Shown here piece by piece: positions 28,697 to 39,187 of a stretch of DNA of 64,000 nt. The notes under the pieces were generated by a model. The model did not search any database, was not told where the DNA came from, and saw nothing but the letters and a program-made list of their open reading frames with translations. Source of the DNA: Aureococcus anophagefferens. Taxonomy: Eukaryota > Sar > Pelagophyceae > Pelagomonadales > Pelagomonadaceae. Within the stretch, counting starts at the first letter, position 1. Each line of letters opens with the position of its first letter. The stretch is from positions 350,478-414,477 of the forward strand of contig NW_008705576.1 in NCBI RefSeq assembly GCF_000186865.1. The letters are read 5' to 3'. A program made the position numbers and the translations under genes.

Positions 28697-30673
28697 TTAC
28701 GAGAAGAAGCGCGCGCCCGAGGACACGTTGTAGCCCGCGGGCCGGAAGTCGTAGCCCAACGCCGCGCAGTGCTCGTAGGCGAAGTTGTCGTACATGTAGG
28801 GCAGCGCGTCGTTCTCCGGCGCGCTGAACTCGTAGAAGTCGAGGTTCGTGTAGGGGTCCGGCTCGCCCGCGGCTCCCGTGAAGTTGCCGAAGGGCAGGTC
28901 GTCGTCGACGCCGTGGCCCGGGCACGTGCCCCTGACGCAGACGGGCATGGCGTCGTCGGCGTCGACGGCGGACCAGTCGCACACGAGGCCCGTGTCGCTC
29001 GGCGGCGTGATGAACGTCGTCCCTCCCGCCATGTTGTGCTCGTAGCGCCAGTCCTGCACGAAGGTCTTGGAGCCCGTCGTCGCCAGGAGCCGCCGGTAGT
29101 GGACGAGGCGCTCCGCCGTCGTGTGGATGGGCCAGAAGAGCGGGTCCGCGGGCGCCGCGGACGTGAACATGTCGCCGACGTTCTGCGGGTCGCAGAGCGC
29201 CCTGACGACGGTGCGCCAGACGTCGGCCTCCTGGCGCTCCGACATGTCCTTGACGCGCCATTTGCCGTCGGCGTAGTAGAACTGGGGCTTGAGCGCCTGG
29301 GCGAGCCAGTGCGTGAGGTCCGTCTCGTTCGTGAGGAACGCGTAGGCGTCAAAGTCCGCGGCGTCGACGTCGACGCCGCACTTGCATCGGCAGTCCGCCT
29401 CCGTGACGCCCTCCTTGGACGACGCGCAGGTCGACGGCGCGGGCGAGCGCACGTAGCCCTTGCGCCAGAGCCACTTGGAGAAGAGGAGCACGTCGGACGG
29501 GAACGTGATCGTCTCCGCCCAGAAGGCGTCGACCCAGGACGTCGCGTTCGTGGACCACTGGCCGCCGACCATGATGTGCACGGGCCCGTGGGCGGCGCCG
29601 TTCATGATCTGGAGCACCTCCGCGAGCGTCGGCGACGTGAAGGCGCGGTGCCAGACGTCGCAGCCCGGGAAGTTCGCGAACGACGGCTTCCCGAACAACT
29701 CCTTGGACCGAGTGACAAAGGGGTCGCTGATCGAGTTCCAGGGGCTCCGCAGGAGGCCGTAGGCGTTCGTGCACCTTTCGTCCGTCGGGTCCGGCGAGGT
29801 CGGCACGGCCGTGTAGGCCCAGCGGCCCGACGTGACGTAGTGCTGCGAGCTCAGATTCGTCATCGCGCCGAACCACCGCCGCGTGAAGATCTCCGACTGG
29901 TCCCACCACATGGACCCCGGCGTCGCGTCGATGGTCGCGGCGTCGACCGTGTAGTCCCAGTAGGGCACGGCGACGCGGGCGTCGATGGCCTGGAGCGACT
30001 GCTCCAATTCCAACGTAAACGCGACGTGGTGGTTCAGGATGCCCGCGTCGTCGTGCCAGTGGTCGCAGGACCGGTCCGCGGCGCCGTAGAGGTGTTTTTT
30101 CACGAGGTACGTCGACGACCGGAATTTCGACCCGTAGCGGCGCTTGCCGTCGGCGTCGGACGCGTGGTAGACGACGTGCAACGCGCCTAAAAAGCCCTCG
30201 CGGTCCGCGTCGCCCAGGGCCCGGATCTCCCGCCGCACGTACTTGACCATGACCGTGAAGTCGTGGCTGTCGCCGCCGGCGCCGACGCGCACGCCGTGGC
30301 GGCCCGTGCGCGAGAAGGTGTGCAGCGCGCGCGTCGCGTCGGATCCCCCGTTCGGTCGCTCGCCCTCGACGGCCCAGGCCGTCGCGGCGGCGCCGTCGAG
30401 CTCGAGCACCGTCGCGCGGTGCGGCTCGGCGACGTGGGGCCAGGGGTAGAGCGAGTCCGCGCCGACGTAGTCGGACCGGTCCTCGCGCCGCACGGCCAGC
30501 GTCGGCGGCGCCGCGGCGCTGGGCGGCGCCGCGGCGAACCAGCGCGCGACGACGTCGTCGACGTCGAAGACGCTCGCGGCGACGAGGATGGCCAGGCCCA
30601 GGACCGGCGCCACCCAGGCCGCGGCCCGCCGGCCGGCGCTCCCGGGGAGCCGCTCGTAGGGGCTGCCCATCAT
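28697..30673 (-). CDS. Membrane-anchored tyrosinase-like copper oxidase
   Basis: 658 residues. A hydrophobic segment near residues 22-40 (AAAWVAPVLGLAILVAAS) is a signal anchor, putting the enzyme in the lumen or outside. The tyrosinase core has CuA ligands in HDDAGILNHHVAFTLELE and CuB ligands in AHGPVHIMVGGQW plus DPLFWPIHTTAERL. Tyrosinases oxidise phenols to quinones using a coupled dicopper site; catechol oxidase or a hemocyanin-like role is also possible. A Cys-rich insert (CASSKEGVTEADCRCKCG) lies between the two copper regions. Start chosen at MMGSPYERL; the frame extends 40 codons upstream without similarity. Confidence 0.85.
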   Translation of the reverse strand: MMGSPYERLPGSAGRRAAAWVAPVLGLAILVAASVFDVDDVVARWFAAAPPSAAAPPTLAVRREDRSDYVGADSLYPWPHVAEPHRATVLELDGAAATAWAVEGERPNGGSDATRALHTFSRTGRHGVRVGAGGDSHDFTVMVKYVRREIRALGDADREGFLGALHVVYHASDADGKRRYGSKFRSSTYLVKKHLYGAADRSCDHWHDDAGILNHHVAFTLELEQSLQAIDARVAVPYWDYTVDAATIDATPGSMWWDQSEIFTRRWFGAMTNLSSQHYVTSGRWAYTAVPTSPDPTDERCTNAYGLLRSPWNSISDPFVTRSKELFGKPSFANFPGCDVWHRAFTSPTLAEVLQIMNGAAHGPVHIMVGGQWSTNATSWVDAFWAETITFPSDVLLFSKWLWRKGYVRSPAPSTCASSKEGVTEADCRCKCGVDVDAADFDAYAFLTNETDLTHWLAQALKPQFYYADGKWRVKDMSERQEADVWRTVVRALCDPQNVGDMFTSAAPADPLFWPIHTTAERLVHYRRLLATTGSKTFVQDWRYEHNMAGGTTFITPPSDTGLVCDWSAVDADDAMPVCVRGTCPGHGVDDDLPFGNFTGAAGEPDPYTNLDFYEFSAPENDALPYMYDNFAYEHCAALGYDFRPAGYNVSSGARFFS

Positions 30674-30709
30674 CCAATTAAATCCAATCGCTTCAGATAT
30701 AAGGTTGAC

Positions 30710-30863
30710 GATGCACTTTAGGTCAGACGTCGCCCTCTTACGCGTAGTCGTCGTAGTCGCCGTAGCCGCCGCCGTCGTAGCCGAACGATGCACTTAAGGT
30801 CAGACGTCGCCCTCTTACGCGTAGTCGTCGTAGTCGTCGTAGCCGCCGCCGTCGTAGCCGCCC
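30710..30863. repeat. 77-bp tandem duplication at the 3' end of the MFS gene
   Basis: Copies 30710-30786 and 30787-30863 begin GATGCACTT and include the MFS stop codon and the last YDD-rich codons (in the minus-strand gene). Only a few bases differ. The outer copy is an orphan gene tail. Confidence 0.85.
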
Positions 30864-32378
30864 TCGTCGTAGTCGTACTCGCGGAGGTTCAGGCTCCGGA
30901 GGGCGATGCCGCCGCCGCCGTCGTCGCCGGCCCCGCCGATGCGGAAGCTTTCGTCGTCGTCGTCCTCCTCCTCCTCCTCGGACCGGCGCGGCGGCGGCGG
31001 CGCGGCGCCCGTCGTCGTCGTCGTCGAGCGTGGACGAGAACGCGATCGCCGCCACGGCGAACATGGCCGCGAAGGCGAGGAACGTCTTGTGGAAGCCGAA
31101 GCGCTTCACGGCGACGCCGCCGAGCGCCGCGCCGAGGCCGCTGCCGCCCGTGAACGCCGCCGAGAACAGGCCCTGCGCCAGCGTCTCCCAGGTCGCCGGC
31201 AGCAGCTCCCTGGCGCACGACACGCCCGACGTGTAGAACAGGGCGAAGGTGACGCCGTGGAGCGGCTCCACGAGCAGCACCAGGGCGGGCCGCCCCGCGA
31301 AGGCGTCCAACAGCGCGTAGGACGCGCAGCGCACCGCGTAGAGCGCCAGCACCGTCACGATCAGCGTCCGCGACCCGTAGGCCCGCAGCAGGTCGTCGGC
31401 GTAGTGCAGGCACGGCACCTCGACCACACACTCGACCATGAGCGCGACGCCGCAGAGGAACGGCGTGCCGCCCAACCGCCGCGTGACGTAGACGAACAAA
31501 AAGTTCATGACGAACCCGAAGCCCGCGCCCACCGTCGCGACGCACGCGAGGAAGACGACGACGGGCCGCCGCGCGAGCGCGCCGCGGAGCGCGTCGTCGC
31601 GCCGCCAGGGCGGGTCGTCGGCCTCGTCGTCGTCCTTGAGGACGTCGAAGGGGTTGAGCGAATCCGCCGGCGTGTCCAGGACCGTCGCGGGCGACCGCGT
31701 CGACAGCTCGCCGTCCGACGCCTCCTCGTCGTCGTCGTCGTCGCCGACGATGGAGAAGGGGTTGACGACCGTCTCGTCCTCCACGGCCGCGTAGCCCGGC
31801 TTCGCGTCGGGTTTCGACGCGGACTCGACCAGACGACGCGCGCACGCGGCCATCGCGATCGACAGACACACCGAAACGGCGACGTTGGGCCCGAAGCCGA
31901 AGCGGTCGAACGCGATGCCGCCCAGCGGCGCGATGCCGCCCCAGGCGATGGACCCGAAGAGCCGCGCCTTGCCGAAGTCGCCGCCGCCGTTTTCCTCCAA
32001 ACTCCGCAGGACGCCCGCGTCGACGAAGGGCGTGATCGGCGCCTCGAAGACGGCCCGCAGGACGGCCACGCCCAGGACCGCCGCGCCCGTCGACGACGTC
32101 GCCGCGCATACGAGGAGCACGGTCAAGGCCTGCCAGCCGAGCCACGCGCCGCCGAACGCGAATCTCCGGCTCTTCCAGCGGTCCGCGCCGTAGGCCCAGA
32201 GCGGCGCGGCGACCACGGACGTCACTCGACAGGCGCCCATGAGCGCGCCGAGCGCCGCGTCCGACTCGTATCGGCTCAAGAACAGCGGCAGGAACGGCCA
32301 GACGAGGCACTGCGACGCGTAGTGGAAGAAGTAGACGCCGTTCTCGCGCGTCGCGAGCGCCGCGAGCCGCGGGTCCAT
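30815..32378 (-). CDS. MFS transporter (MFS_1-like)
   Basis: Twelve-helix major facilitator. The N-terminus NGVYFFHYASQCLVWPFLPLFL and PLWAYGADRWKSRRF (the loop 2-3 MFS motif) are typical of the MFS_1_like/LacY-related group. A long acidic cytoplasmic loop joins the two six-helix halves. The real C-terminus appears to be the acidic SEEEEEDDDDESFRIGG followed by Gly/Tyr/Asp repeats ending YDDYDDYA at 30815. It is one frame away from the body, so a one-base break lies near 30975-31020 in GAC/CCG repeats. Substrate unknown. The start ATG is one base after the stop of the COX16 gene. Confidence 0.78.
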
Positions 32379-32379
32379 G

Positions 32380-32631
32380 CTAGTCGCCGCGCGGGATGCG
32401 CTTGATGATGAGCTCCGCCGCCGACGGGCCGCCGTCGCCGTGGAGCTTGCGCTCGATCTTCGCGTGCTCCTCGGCGAGGGCGAAGGCCTTGACGGACCGC
32501 GACTTCGTCTTCAGGTCGCGGGCTTCCACCGTGCCCTTGGTGAACTGGGACAGCACGTAGGACCCGCCGGCGACGAAGGCGATGAGGGGCGCGCCGGCGA
32601 AGACGAACTGGCGGGCCGTGGGCGGGGGCAT
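32380..32631 (-). CDS. COX16: COX16-like cytochrome c oxidase assembly factor
   Basis: 83 residues. One membrane helix (VFAGAPLIAFVAGGSYVLSQF) is followed by TKGTVEARDLKTKSRSV and ALAEEHAKIERKL. This matches the COX16 pattern of a helix ending GSxxLSxF, then a basic stretch and an EEH-xK-KL helix. COX16 sits in the mitochondrial inner membrane and helps assemble COX1/COX2. The length is typical for short COX16 proteins. Its TAG is followed after one base by the ATG of the MFS transporter on the same strand. Confidence 0.75.
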   Translation of the reverse strand: MPPPTARQFVFAGAPLIAFVAGGSYVLSQFTKGTVEARDLKTKSRSVKAFALAEEHAKIERKLHGDGGPSAAELIIKRIPRGD

Positions 32632-32776
32632 CAAGTGGTGCTGCTGGCCGCCTTGCTGGTGATGGGAGAGCTGCTCGCGGCGCTTGAAGCTTCAACTGAG
32701 GCTCAACTTGAGGGCAACAATCATGATAATCAGTGTGGTCCTCGGCCTCGCGGAGGGCCGGCGCGACTTCCAGGAA

Positions 32777-33793
32777 CTAGAGGAAGTCGCTTAGCTTCCA
32801 GCGCCACCGGTCCTCCGCGCGGATGGAGTTGGACCCGTGGAGGCCGCCGGGGAGCGGCCAGTCGCCCTGCGCGCTGAGCGTGCAGTAGAAGAGCACGCGC
32901 CGCTTGTTCGACGTGTTGCCGAGCCCCGCGTGGAGGCACCGCGAGTCGAAGATGGCGACGTCGCCGGCCGCGAGCTTGCTCCGCTGCGCGGGCCGCGACG
33001 CGATGTACCTCTCCTGGTCGCTCCGCCGCACGTTCCACAGCGCGTGGTCGGTGTGGGTAGAAGGAAGAAAGAGCGTGTGGCCCATGTCGTCCTCGACGTC
33101 CTGGAGCGCCATGAAGAAGGTGTAGAGCGGCGCCATGGACGCGTCGGGGTACTGGGGGCAGGGCAGCACGATCGTGTCCGCGTGGATGCACTGCCGCGGG
33201 CTCCCGGGGTCCGCGACGAGGCAGGAGATCTCGTGGAGCGTCGCGTCCGTCCCCACGAGGGGCTCGAGCAACGGCCGGAGGTTCGCCGCCATCTCGGCGA
33301 GGGCGGCTCTCACGAGGGGCTCGTCGACGGGCAGGTACATGTCCTGCCGTTGCCCGAACAGGCCGTCCTGGCCCCGGCAGTTGACGCCGCCGAAGCGCGC
33401 GTCGAAGGGCACGTCGCCCGCGCTCACCTCGGCCTTGGCGCGCTCGCTCTCGCCGTCGATCCACGCGCGCAGCGAAACGCAGGTCTCCCGCGACAGCGCG
33501 CCGCGGAGGCCGACGGCGCCCTCGCGCTCGACCAGCTTGGCGAGCACGCCGCCCTTCTCCCGCATCGTCGCCGTCGGGCAGACCGTGAGCGCCTTCAAGC
33601 CCTTCTCCTTGCCCACGAGGGACGTGCCCTCCTTGATGGCGAGCGCCTCCGCATTCTTCGCGGCGATGCCGTCCTGGAGCTTGTCGAAGAGGCCGCCCGT
33701 GCGCCCGGACGTCGCGCCCTTGTTCACGACCGCCGAGAGGGCGTGCGTGCGGGCGACGACGAGGGCCGCGAGGGCCAGGAAGGCGCGGCGCAT
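32777..33793 (-). CDS. PhyH-like 2-oxoglutarate/Fe(II) dioxygenase, targeted
   Basis: 338 residues. Signal-type N-terminus MRRAFLALAALVVARTHALS; this ATG is chosen because the frame upstream is polar. The jelly-roll core has the iron triad His-x-Asp in QCIHADTIVLP and the distal His in DSRCLHAGLGNTS, with Arg at KRRVLFY for 2-oxoglutarate. LPSTHTDHALW between them is typical of phytanoyl-CoA hydroxylase-type enzymes. Substrate unknown. The THALS cleavage region resembles that of the oxygenase at 60841, so both may go to the same compartment. Divergent from the TPR gene at 34030. Confidence 0.82.
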   Translation of the reverse strand: MRRAFLALAALVVARTHALSAVVNKGATSGRTGGLFDKLQDGIAAKNAEALAIKEGTSLVGKEKGLKALTVCPTATMREKGGVLAKLVEREGAVGLRGALSRETCVSLRAWIDGESERAKAEVSAGDVPFDARFGGVNCRGQDGLFGQRQDMYLPVDEPLVRAALAEMAANLRPLLEPLVGTDATLHEISCLVADPGSPRQCIHADTIVLPCPQYPDASMAPLYTFFMALQDVEDDMGHTLFLPSTHTDHALWNVRRSDQERYIASRPAQRSKLAAGDVAIFDSRCLHAGLGNTSNKRRVLFYCTLSAQGDWPLPGGLHGSNSIRAEDRWRWKLSDFL

Positions 33794-33922
33794 GGCTGCA
33801 AGCGGCGCGACGACGCGGTGGGTTGCCACTGAGCACAGCCGCCGCTGCTCGTGTGTGCTCGCTTGCTGCTCGTGCGGCAGCTTGACTTCACGCTCAACCT
33901 TGAGCAAGGAGTCGATGTGCGA

Positions 33923-34005
33923 GCCACCGAGACGCTGGGCAGCCCTCTGATCGCCACCGAGACGCTGGGCAGCCCTCTGATCGCCACCGAGACAGCCCTC
34001 TGCTC
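33923..34005 (+). repeat. 30-bp tandem repeat in a shared promoter
   Basis: Two exact units, GCCACCGAGACGCTGGGCAG... at 33923 and 33953, and a shortened third from 33983, just upstream of the TPR gene start at 34030. Confidence 0.8.
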
Positions 34006-34029
34006 GCGCGCCGGACGCGTGACGCAGCC

Positions 34030-35845
34030 ATGCCCGTGGACTACAGCAACTGGGACGCCTTCGAGGACAGCGACGCCAGCGACAGCGAGGACGAGCCCAT
34101 GACCGAGGCGGAGATCCGCGCCGAGAGCGACCGCGTCGCCCGCGAGTCCGTCGAGGCCAACGAGATGCTCAAGCTGCGCTACCCGAACGGCACGGACGAC
34201 GACGTCGAGTTCCCGCCGAAGCACCTCGACGAGGAGACGCGGAAGAAGCTCATGGAGATGCAGCCCGGCGGCGAGAAGGTGCTGCAGGCCGCGCGCGACT
34301 TCAAGAAGAAGCTCAAGGCGGACCGCGAGGCGGGCAACGACCCGCGCACGGCCGCCGAGCGCTTCGCCCGGCAGGAGCCGCCCCGGGCGCAGACGCAGCC
34401 CGCGACCTGGGCGGAGCGCGTCGCGTCGGCGACGGAGACCAAGGCGCACGCGAATTCCATGTTCACGGAGGGCACCGCGGGCGAGGCGCTGCCCGGCTAC
34501 CTCGCGGCGATCTGGCTCCTCAAGGCGGGCGCGACGCCCTACCCGGCGGCGCTCCGCAAGGCGTCGGGCCTGCTCAAGCCGAACCCGCCGCGCGGCGCGG
34601 CCGCGGCGGCGCTCCTCGGCGACGGCGCCGACGACGAGCCCGTCGTCGAGGAGGTGCCCGCGGAGGCGCCATTGGTCGAGGAGGTGGAGCGAGACGGCGG
34701 TCCGGACGAAGACGGCGCGCCGACGCCGCCGGCTGTGTGGAATTCAACCACTGGTTTGGGTGGTCCTGACCAAACTTGAGAATTCTCTAGCTCGGTCAAA
34801 TCGAAGTCGATTCGGCTGATTTTTGGACGAATCGATTGCTCTCGTCGAGTTCTCGAAGCACAGCAGAAAATCTTGCGTCTAAACTGTCGCGTACGCTCAC
34901 ATTGAAGTCGGGTTGAAGATTTGAATTCCACACAGGCCGCCGGCGAACCCCGACCTCGAGTGGGACTCGGACGAGGAGTCGAGCGTCGCGGGCGACGTCG
35001 AGCGGCCGCCCTTCGAGCCCGCGCCCGCCGTGGGGCCGCCCGACGCCGCGGCCCTGCGGCTGAGCCTCCACCTGAACGTCGCGCTGGCGGCGCTGAAGCT
35101 CGAGGACTACGCGCTCGCCGAGGCGGCCTGCGGGTACGTCCTGGACCGCGACGAGGGCCACGTCAAGGCGACGTACCGCCTGGCCATGGCCTGCGAGGGC
35201 CAGGGCCGCTTCAAGCGCGCGCTCAAGCTCCTGACGCGCGTCTGCAAGCGGGACCCAAAGAACGCGGACGCGCGCGACGCGCGGAAGAAGGTCAAGGCGC
35301 GCCTCGAGGACCTCCGCTGGCAGTACGGCGACTGGCTCGAGACGGAGAACAAGAAGCTCTACAAGGACCAGAAGGACTGGCAGCCGCCGCCGACCTACGA
35401 GGGCAAGGTCATCCCGCCCCAGGGCCTCTACAAGCGCACGTACTACCTGCACCCGCTCGCGAAGCGCGTCCTCGTGCTGACGGGCCTGGCGACGGTGTCC
35501 CTCGTCTGCTACGCCTGCTGGGGCACGCTCGGCCCCTTCGTCGCGTCCCTGCGCGCCGGCGCGCGGCCCTGGGCGGCCGCGCGGCTCCGCGAGCTCCGCG
35601 CGCTCGCGCCCGTCGCGGCGGCCGCCGCGAAGCGCGGCGTCCTGGCCCTCTTCGACGCGGGCACGTGGACGCGAAAGGCCCTCGCGTCCGGCGCGTCGTC
35701 CGCGGCGCGGTCCTTCGCCGGCGCCGCCGTCGAGGGCGCGCGCGCGGCCGCGCGCGGCGCCGCGGCGGCCGTCCGCGGCCTCGGCGCGTTCCTCTTCAGC
35801 CGCCCGGGCTATCGCAAGAAGGCGCGGCGCGCGGCGTCGTCGTAA
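34030..35845 (+). CDS. TPR protein with C-terminal membrane helix
   Basis: 538 residues from exons 34030-34736 and 34936-35845, joined across introner element 3. The N-terminal half is acidic and low in structure (DAFEDSDASDSEDEP). A helical stretch (TKAHANSMFTEGTAGEALPGYLAAIWLLKAG) reads as the first TPR. The second exon has two to three clear TPRs (LSLHLNVALAALKLEDYALA; VKATYRLAMACEGQGRFKRA). One membrane helix (VLVLTGLATVSLVCYACW) follows, then an Ala/Arg-rich amphipathic tail. The layout resembles FKBP/AIP-type or tail-region-anchored chaperone adaptors, without the catalytic domain. Phases (707 + 910 nt) agree with splicing. Confidence 0.82.
34733..34935 (+). mobile_element. Introner element 3 (family A, inverted), intron 34737-34935
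   Basis: 203 bp, ends CTGTGTGGAATTC / GAATTCCACACAG, perfect target duplication GCCGCCGG at 34725-34732 and 34936-34943. Body is reversed relative to elements 1, 2 and 4 with respect to the host transcript. Splicing gives ...PPAV-PPANPD in frame. Confidence 0.93.
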
Positions 35846-35897
35846 AAAAAGAGGGCGTGCTACAAAAAGGGGGGGGGGGGGCGCGGACGGCGCGCGC

Positions 35898-37002
35898 CTA
35901 GGGCTCGGGCTCGATGATGATCTCCTCGTCCTGGCTCTCGTCGAGGGCGACGACTCTCCGCTTCGCCTTGGCCTCGACGGCGTCGCGCTCCATGTGCTCG
36001 AACTTGTCGTCGGCCCAGGTCTGCATCTTCGAGAGCTGGGACGACATGCGCATGAGCTGCGTCTCCAAGGAACGCACCGACGTGCGGTGCGCGGACTTCT
36101 CCTCCGCGAGGAGGCGCTCGAGGCGCCGCACCTCGGCCGCCGACGACCGCGCGCCGGCGTCGGCGGAGCCCCCCTTCCGGTCGCCGATGACGCTCCAGGC
36201 CGTCGTTTTGGTGGTCGCGGACGGCGGGACCCACCCGAAGTCGCTGTCGTCGTCGCTGCGCTCGGCCTCGACGACGCCCGACGCGTCCTCGCCGTGGGAG
36301 AAGGGCGACGGCGCCCGCGACGACGGCGCGCGGTGGTCGTCGCCCAAAGACCCGCCCTCGAGCTCCTCGAGGCGCGACCGGAGCTGCGCGTTCTCGTGCT
36401 CCATCGCGCGCCGCTGCCGCTGCATGTAGCACGCCTTCGCGTCGGACCACTCCACGAGCGCCGCGGCCTGGCCCAGGGCCCGCGCGAGCTGCGTCTCCAG
36501 GGACCGCGACTGCTCGCGGGACGTGGACAGGGCCCGCTGCTCCGCGGACTCGTCCGGGATCGGCGTCGCGTGCACCGGCGGCGACGCCGCGTAGAGCAGG
36601 GCGCGTCGCCGCCGACGGGGCTCGGCGGGTCCAGGGGGGCGGCGAGGTCCTCGCCCCGGAGGCGCTCGTCGAGCGCCGAGATGCGCGCGGCGGACGCGAG
36701 CGCCGCGGCGACCTCGGGCGCGATCGCCGACGCGAGCGGCACGCCGCTGTTCAACCGCATGAGCGTCTTCGTCTTCTCGAACTCGCGCTCCCGCTCGAAG
36801 GTCACGGTCGTCAGGTCGCAGAGGCCCCCGATGGCCTCCTCGCCGGGGTAGCGCTCCTCGGCCGACGGCCGCCGGGGGGGGCGGCCCTCGACCCGCCCTT
36901 CCCGCCGCTCGACGCGGCCGACGACGCGCGCGGCCGGCCGCGGCCGTCCCCGCTGGGCCGCCGGGGCGTCGTCGGCGGCTTCGCGTCGAGCGGGGTCGTC
37001 AT
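35898..37002 (-). CDS. Coiled-coil protein, unrecognised, with two frame breaks
   Basis: Reads MTTPLDAKPPTTPRR, a Pro/Arg/Ser-rich head, then AEERYPGEEAIGGLCDLTTVTFERER, then heptad-rich helices (SLETQLARAL, SAAEVRRLERLLAEEKSAHR, SLETQLMRMSSQLSKM) to EEIIIEPEP. One base is out of step at the G run near 36871-36878 and one is missing near 36601, where an added G gives GGDAALLYAASPP. No splice sites fit at either place, so sequence error at G/C runs is likely. The long coiled coil suggests a scaffold or cytoskeletal role. No family recognised. Confidence 0.6.
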
Positions 37003-37223
37003 CCTTTTTCCCGGGGGGTCGGGCCGGGGGCGAAGGTCGTGAGGTTCAGCCCCGCGACCAGCTCGAGGCAGCCCGGGCATTCATCCACGATCGGCAAATT
37101 CGCGACTATATCCATTGGGTGCAGTGATCAACTACGGCCTGCTGTGGCAAGCGCTCGCGGCTCGTTGCGCCGCTGATCCGCGCGCGCCGCCGGAGTCCGA
37201 CCTCGCCGGTCTCGTCCGCGGCC

Positions 37224-37691
37224 ATGGACGCCGTCGCGACCTCCGCGATGGACAGCGACGACGTGAAGCAGACGCCCTACGTGAAGCTCATCAGGTGCGC
37301 GACCGCCGGCCCGCGGACCGAACCCCAACGAGCGCGCGCGCGCCGAGCCGTCCGCGCCCCCCCCGCAGCGCCGAGGGCCACGAGTTCTGGGTCGACCGCA
37401 AGTGCGCGAACACGTCGGGCACGATCAAGGCCATGCTCTCCGGTCCGCGCGGCCCGCGTCCCGCGCGCGCCGCGCGCCGCCCGCGACGCGCCGCGCGCCG
37501 CAGGCCAGTTCACGGAGAGCTCCGGCGAGATCAAGTTCCCGGAGATCTCGACGCCCATCCTCGAGAAGGTCATCCAGTACTTTTACTACAAACTCCGCTA
37601 CACGAACAGCCAGGTCCGCATCCCGGAGTTCCAGATCGACCCCGAGATGGCGCTCGAGCTGCTGATGGCGAGCAACTTCCTGGACTGTTGA
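37224..37691 (+). CDS. ELOC: Elongin C
   Basis: 110 residues from three exons: 37224-37294, 37369-37442 and 37504-37691. Introns are 74 and 61 bases with GT-AG ends. The product follows the Elongin C pattern closely: [43 protein letters not shown] and the invariant end [13 protein letters not shown]. Elongin C has the SKP1/BTB fold and links substrate receptors with BC boxes to Cullin 2/5 ubiquitin ligases through Elongin B; it also joins the Elongin A transcription complex. Full length, so functional. Confidence 0.95.
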   Translation: MDAVATSAMDSDDVKQTPYVKLIRCATAGPRTEPQRARARRAVRAPPAAPRATSSGSTASARTRRARSRPCSPVRAARVPRAPRAARDAPRAAGQFTESSGEIKFPEISTPILEKVIQYFYYKLRYTNSQVRIPEFQIDPEMALELLMASNFLDC

Positions 37692-38232
37692 TCGGGGATG
37701 TGTCGTAATATGCTGCTTACACCACGAGCGCGACGGAGGCGTCCGGCGCGATGGAGGCGGCGGACGTCGTCCGGGATCGCCGGGGCGGGCGCCGCGGCTC
37801 GCAGGGCCGTCTCGATGAGGGAGAAGCCCGGCGAATCGCCGCCGTCGGCGCCCTCGGCACCATCAAACACGCCAAAGTCGGATCATGTAAAAACCTCGGG
37901 CTGCCGCGTGCAGATGCTAATACTACCCTAGTTACCGAGTTAACTACATGTACATGTACTACGAAGTACTAGTAAAAAGTAATCAAACGTCATGGCCTCA
38001 AGATTCGCACTCGCCGGATGCCATCTTAACTGACAGCGCCCGCCCGATCGCTCCGACCTCTGTGGCACGACGACACGGCCTGACATCCAGCACGCTCCGA
38101 GCCGCGCAACCGCCCGCCCGCCTGCACGCGCGCCGGAGCCCGGCCGCGACCCGCCGCGCAGCCTCGGGGCAGCCGCGGGGCAGCCTCGGGCCCGCTCGGA
38201 TCCGCATCTTTCCCGGCCTTCGAATCTCCGCG
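37692..38232. other. Intergenic, less GC-rich
   Basis: 541 bases between Elongin C and a small gene. Includes an AT-rich patch (37930-37990) with TACATGTACATGTA and GTACTAGTA palindromic stretches. No supported coding frame. Confidence 0.5.
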
Positions 38233-38586
38233 ATGGGCTTCACCTCGGAGCGCATCCGCGTGCACCGCCTCGACGTCCCGTCGAGCGCCGAGCGCGGCGG
38301 CGCCTCGTCCTCGTCGCCGCCGATCCACATCCCCAAGAGCACCTTCGTCGACGAGGACGCCGAGGCCGACGCGGCGCCGGATTCCTTCACCGAGTACCGC
38401 GAATACGCGTTCTGGCGCCGCATGTCCAAGGACGGCCGCGACCTCCCATCGCCGGAGGCGCGGCCGGACCGCGCGCGACGGCGGTCGCGGAGCGACCCGG
38501 CGCACCGCGTCGCATTCTTCGACGACGGCGCCGCGGCGAACGCCGGCGGCGACGCCAACCTCATGTTCTCCCTCGACGAGTTCTGA
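38233..38586 (+). CDS. Small hypothetical protein
   Basis: 117 residues from MGFTSERIRVHRLDVP to a C-terminal NLMFSLDEF. Ser-rich and charged, with a TEYREYAFWRRMSKDGRDLP helix and a basic RARRRSRSDP patch. The frame is open upstream to 37948 but that part is Arg/Pro/Ala-rich and less protein-like. No signal peptide. No family recognised. Codon use is similar to its neighbours. It may be a short regulatory protein, but nothing in the sequence shows how it acts. Confidence 0.45.
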   Translation: MGFTSERIRVHRLDVPSSAERGGASSSSPPIHIPKSTFVDEDAEADAAPDSFTEYREYAFWRRMSKDGRDLPSPEARPDRARRRSRSDPAHRVAFFDDGAAANAGGDANLMFSLDEF

Positions 38587-39187
38587 GCTAACATATCCAG
38601 CGAGCCCGTCCACGCGCGTGCGCGCGTCTCCCGCGAGACGGCGCCTTCTCCTCGAGCGCGCGCCCCGCCGCGCGGTGTCCGCGAGGATCCGCGCGCGGGC
38701 CGCCGCCGCGCCGCGCGGAGGTCCGCTCCGAAGCCTCCGCCGCCGGCGAACCCCCGACTTTAATAAACTGTTTAGTGTGCTCCCTTGCAGAACGTTCTCC
38801 GCTGTTGGCTCTTTCTTTGGCTCGAGGTCGGCTTGGGCGCGCGGCGCAGCGCCGAACCCGGCGAATCGGCGAACCGCATCAGAGCCAGTCATTCGGACAC
38901 TTTGTCCTGTCTACGTGGAAATTGAAAAACCAGAAGATGCGAGAAAAAACTGCCAGTTCAAGGTCCAGTTCACCTTCAACGTAGCTCTCGCCGAATTAAT
39001 TACCGCAAGAACCTGAGCTCGAGCTCGGCCTCGCACTCTTGTGCAAGCACCTCGCGGTGCCTCGCGCCGCGTCGACGCTCGCACCACCTCGCAAGAACCC
39101 TGCGCTCGACTGTCGGCCTCGTGTTTGGGTTGTGCAAGCACCTCGCGGTGCCTCGCGCCGCGTCGACGCTCGCACCACCTCGCTGCC
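38587..39187. other. Intergenic with duplicated upstream block
   Basis: 601 bases without a supported gene. The first part begins with TAACATATCCAG, also present at other gene ends. The last ~150 bases carry a 52-bp direct duplication. Confidence 0.5.
39041..39183 (+). repeat. 52-bp direct repeat upstream of HAD gene
   Basis: Copies at 39041-39092 and 39132-39183 (GTGCAAGCACCTCGCGGTGC...) are identical. The second ends five bases before the start codon of the HAD gene, so a duplicated leader is likely. Confidence 0.85.
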
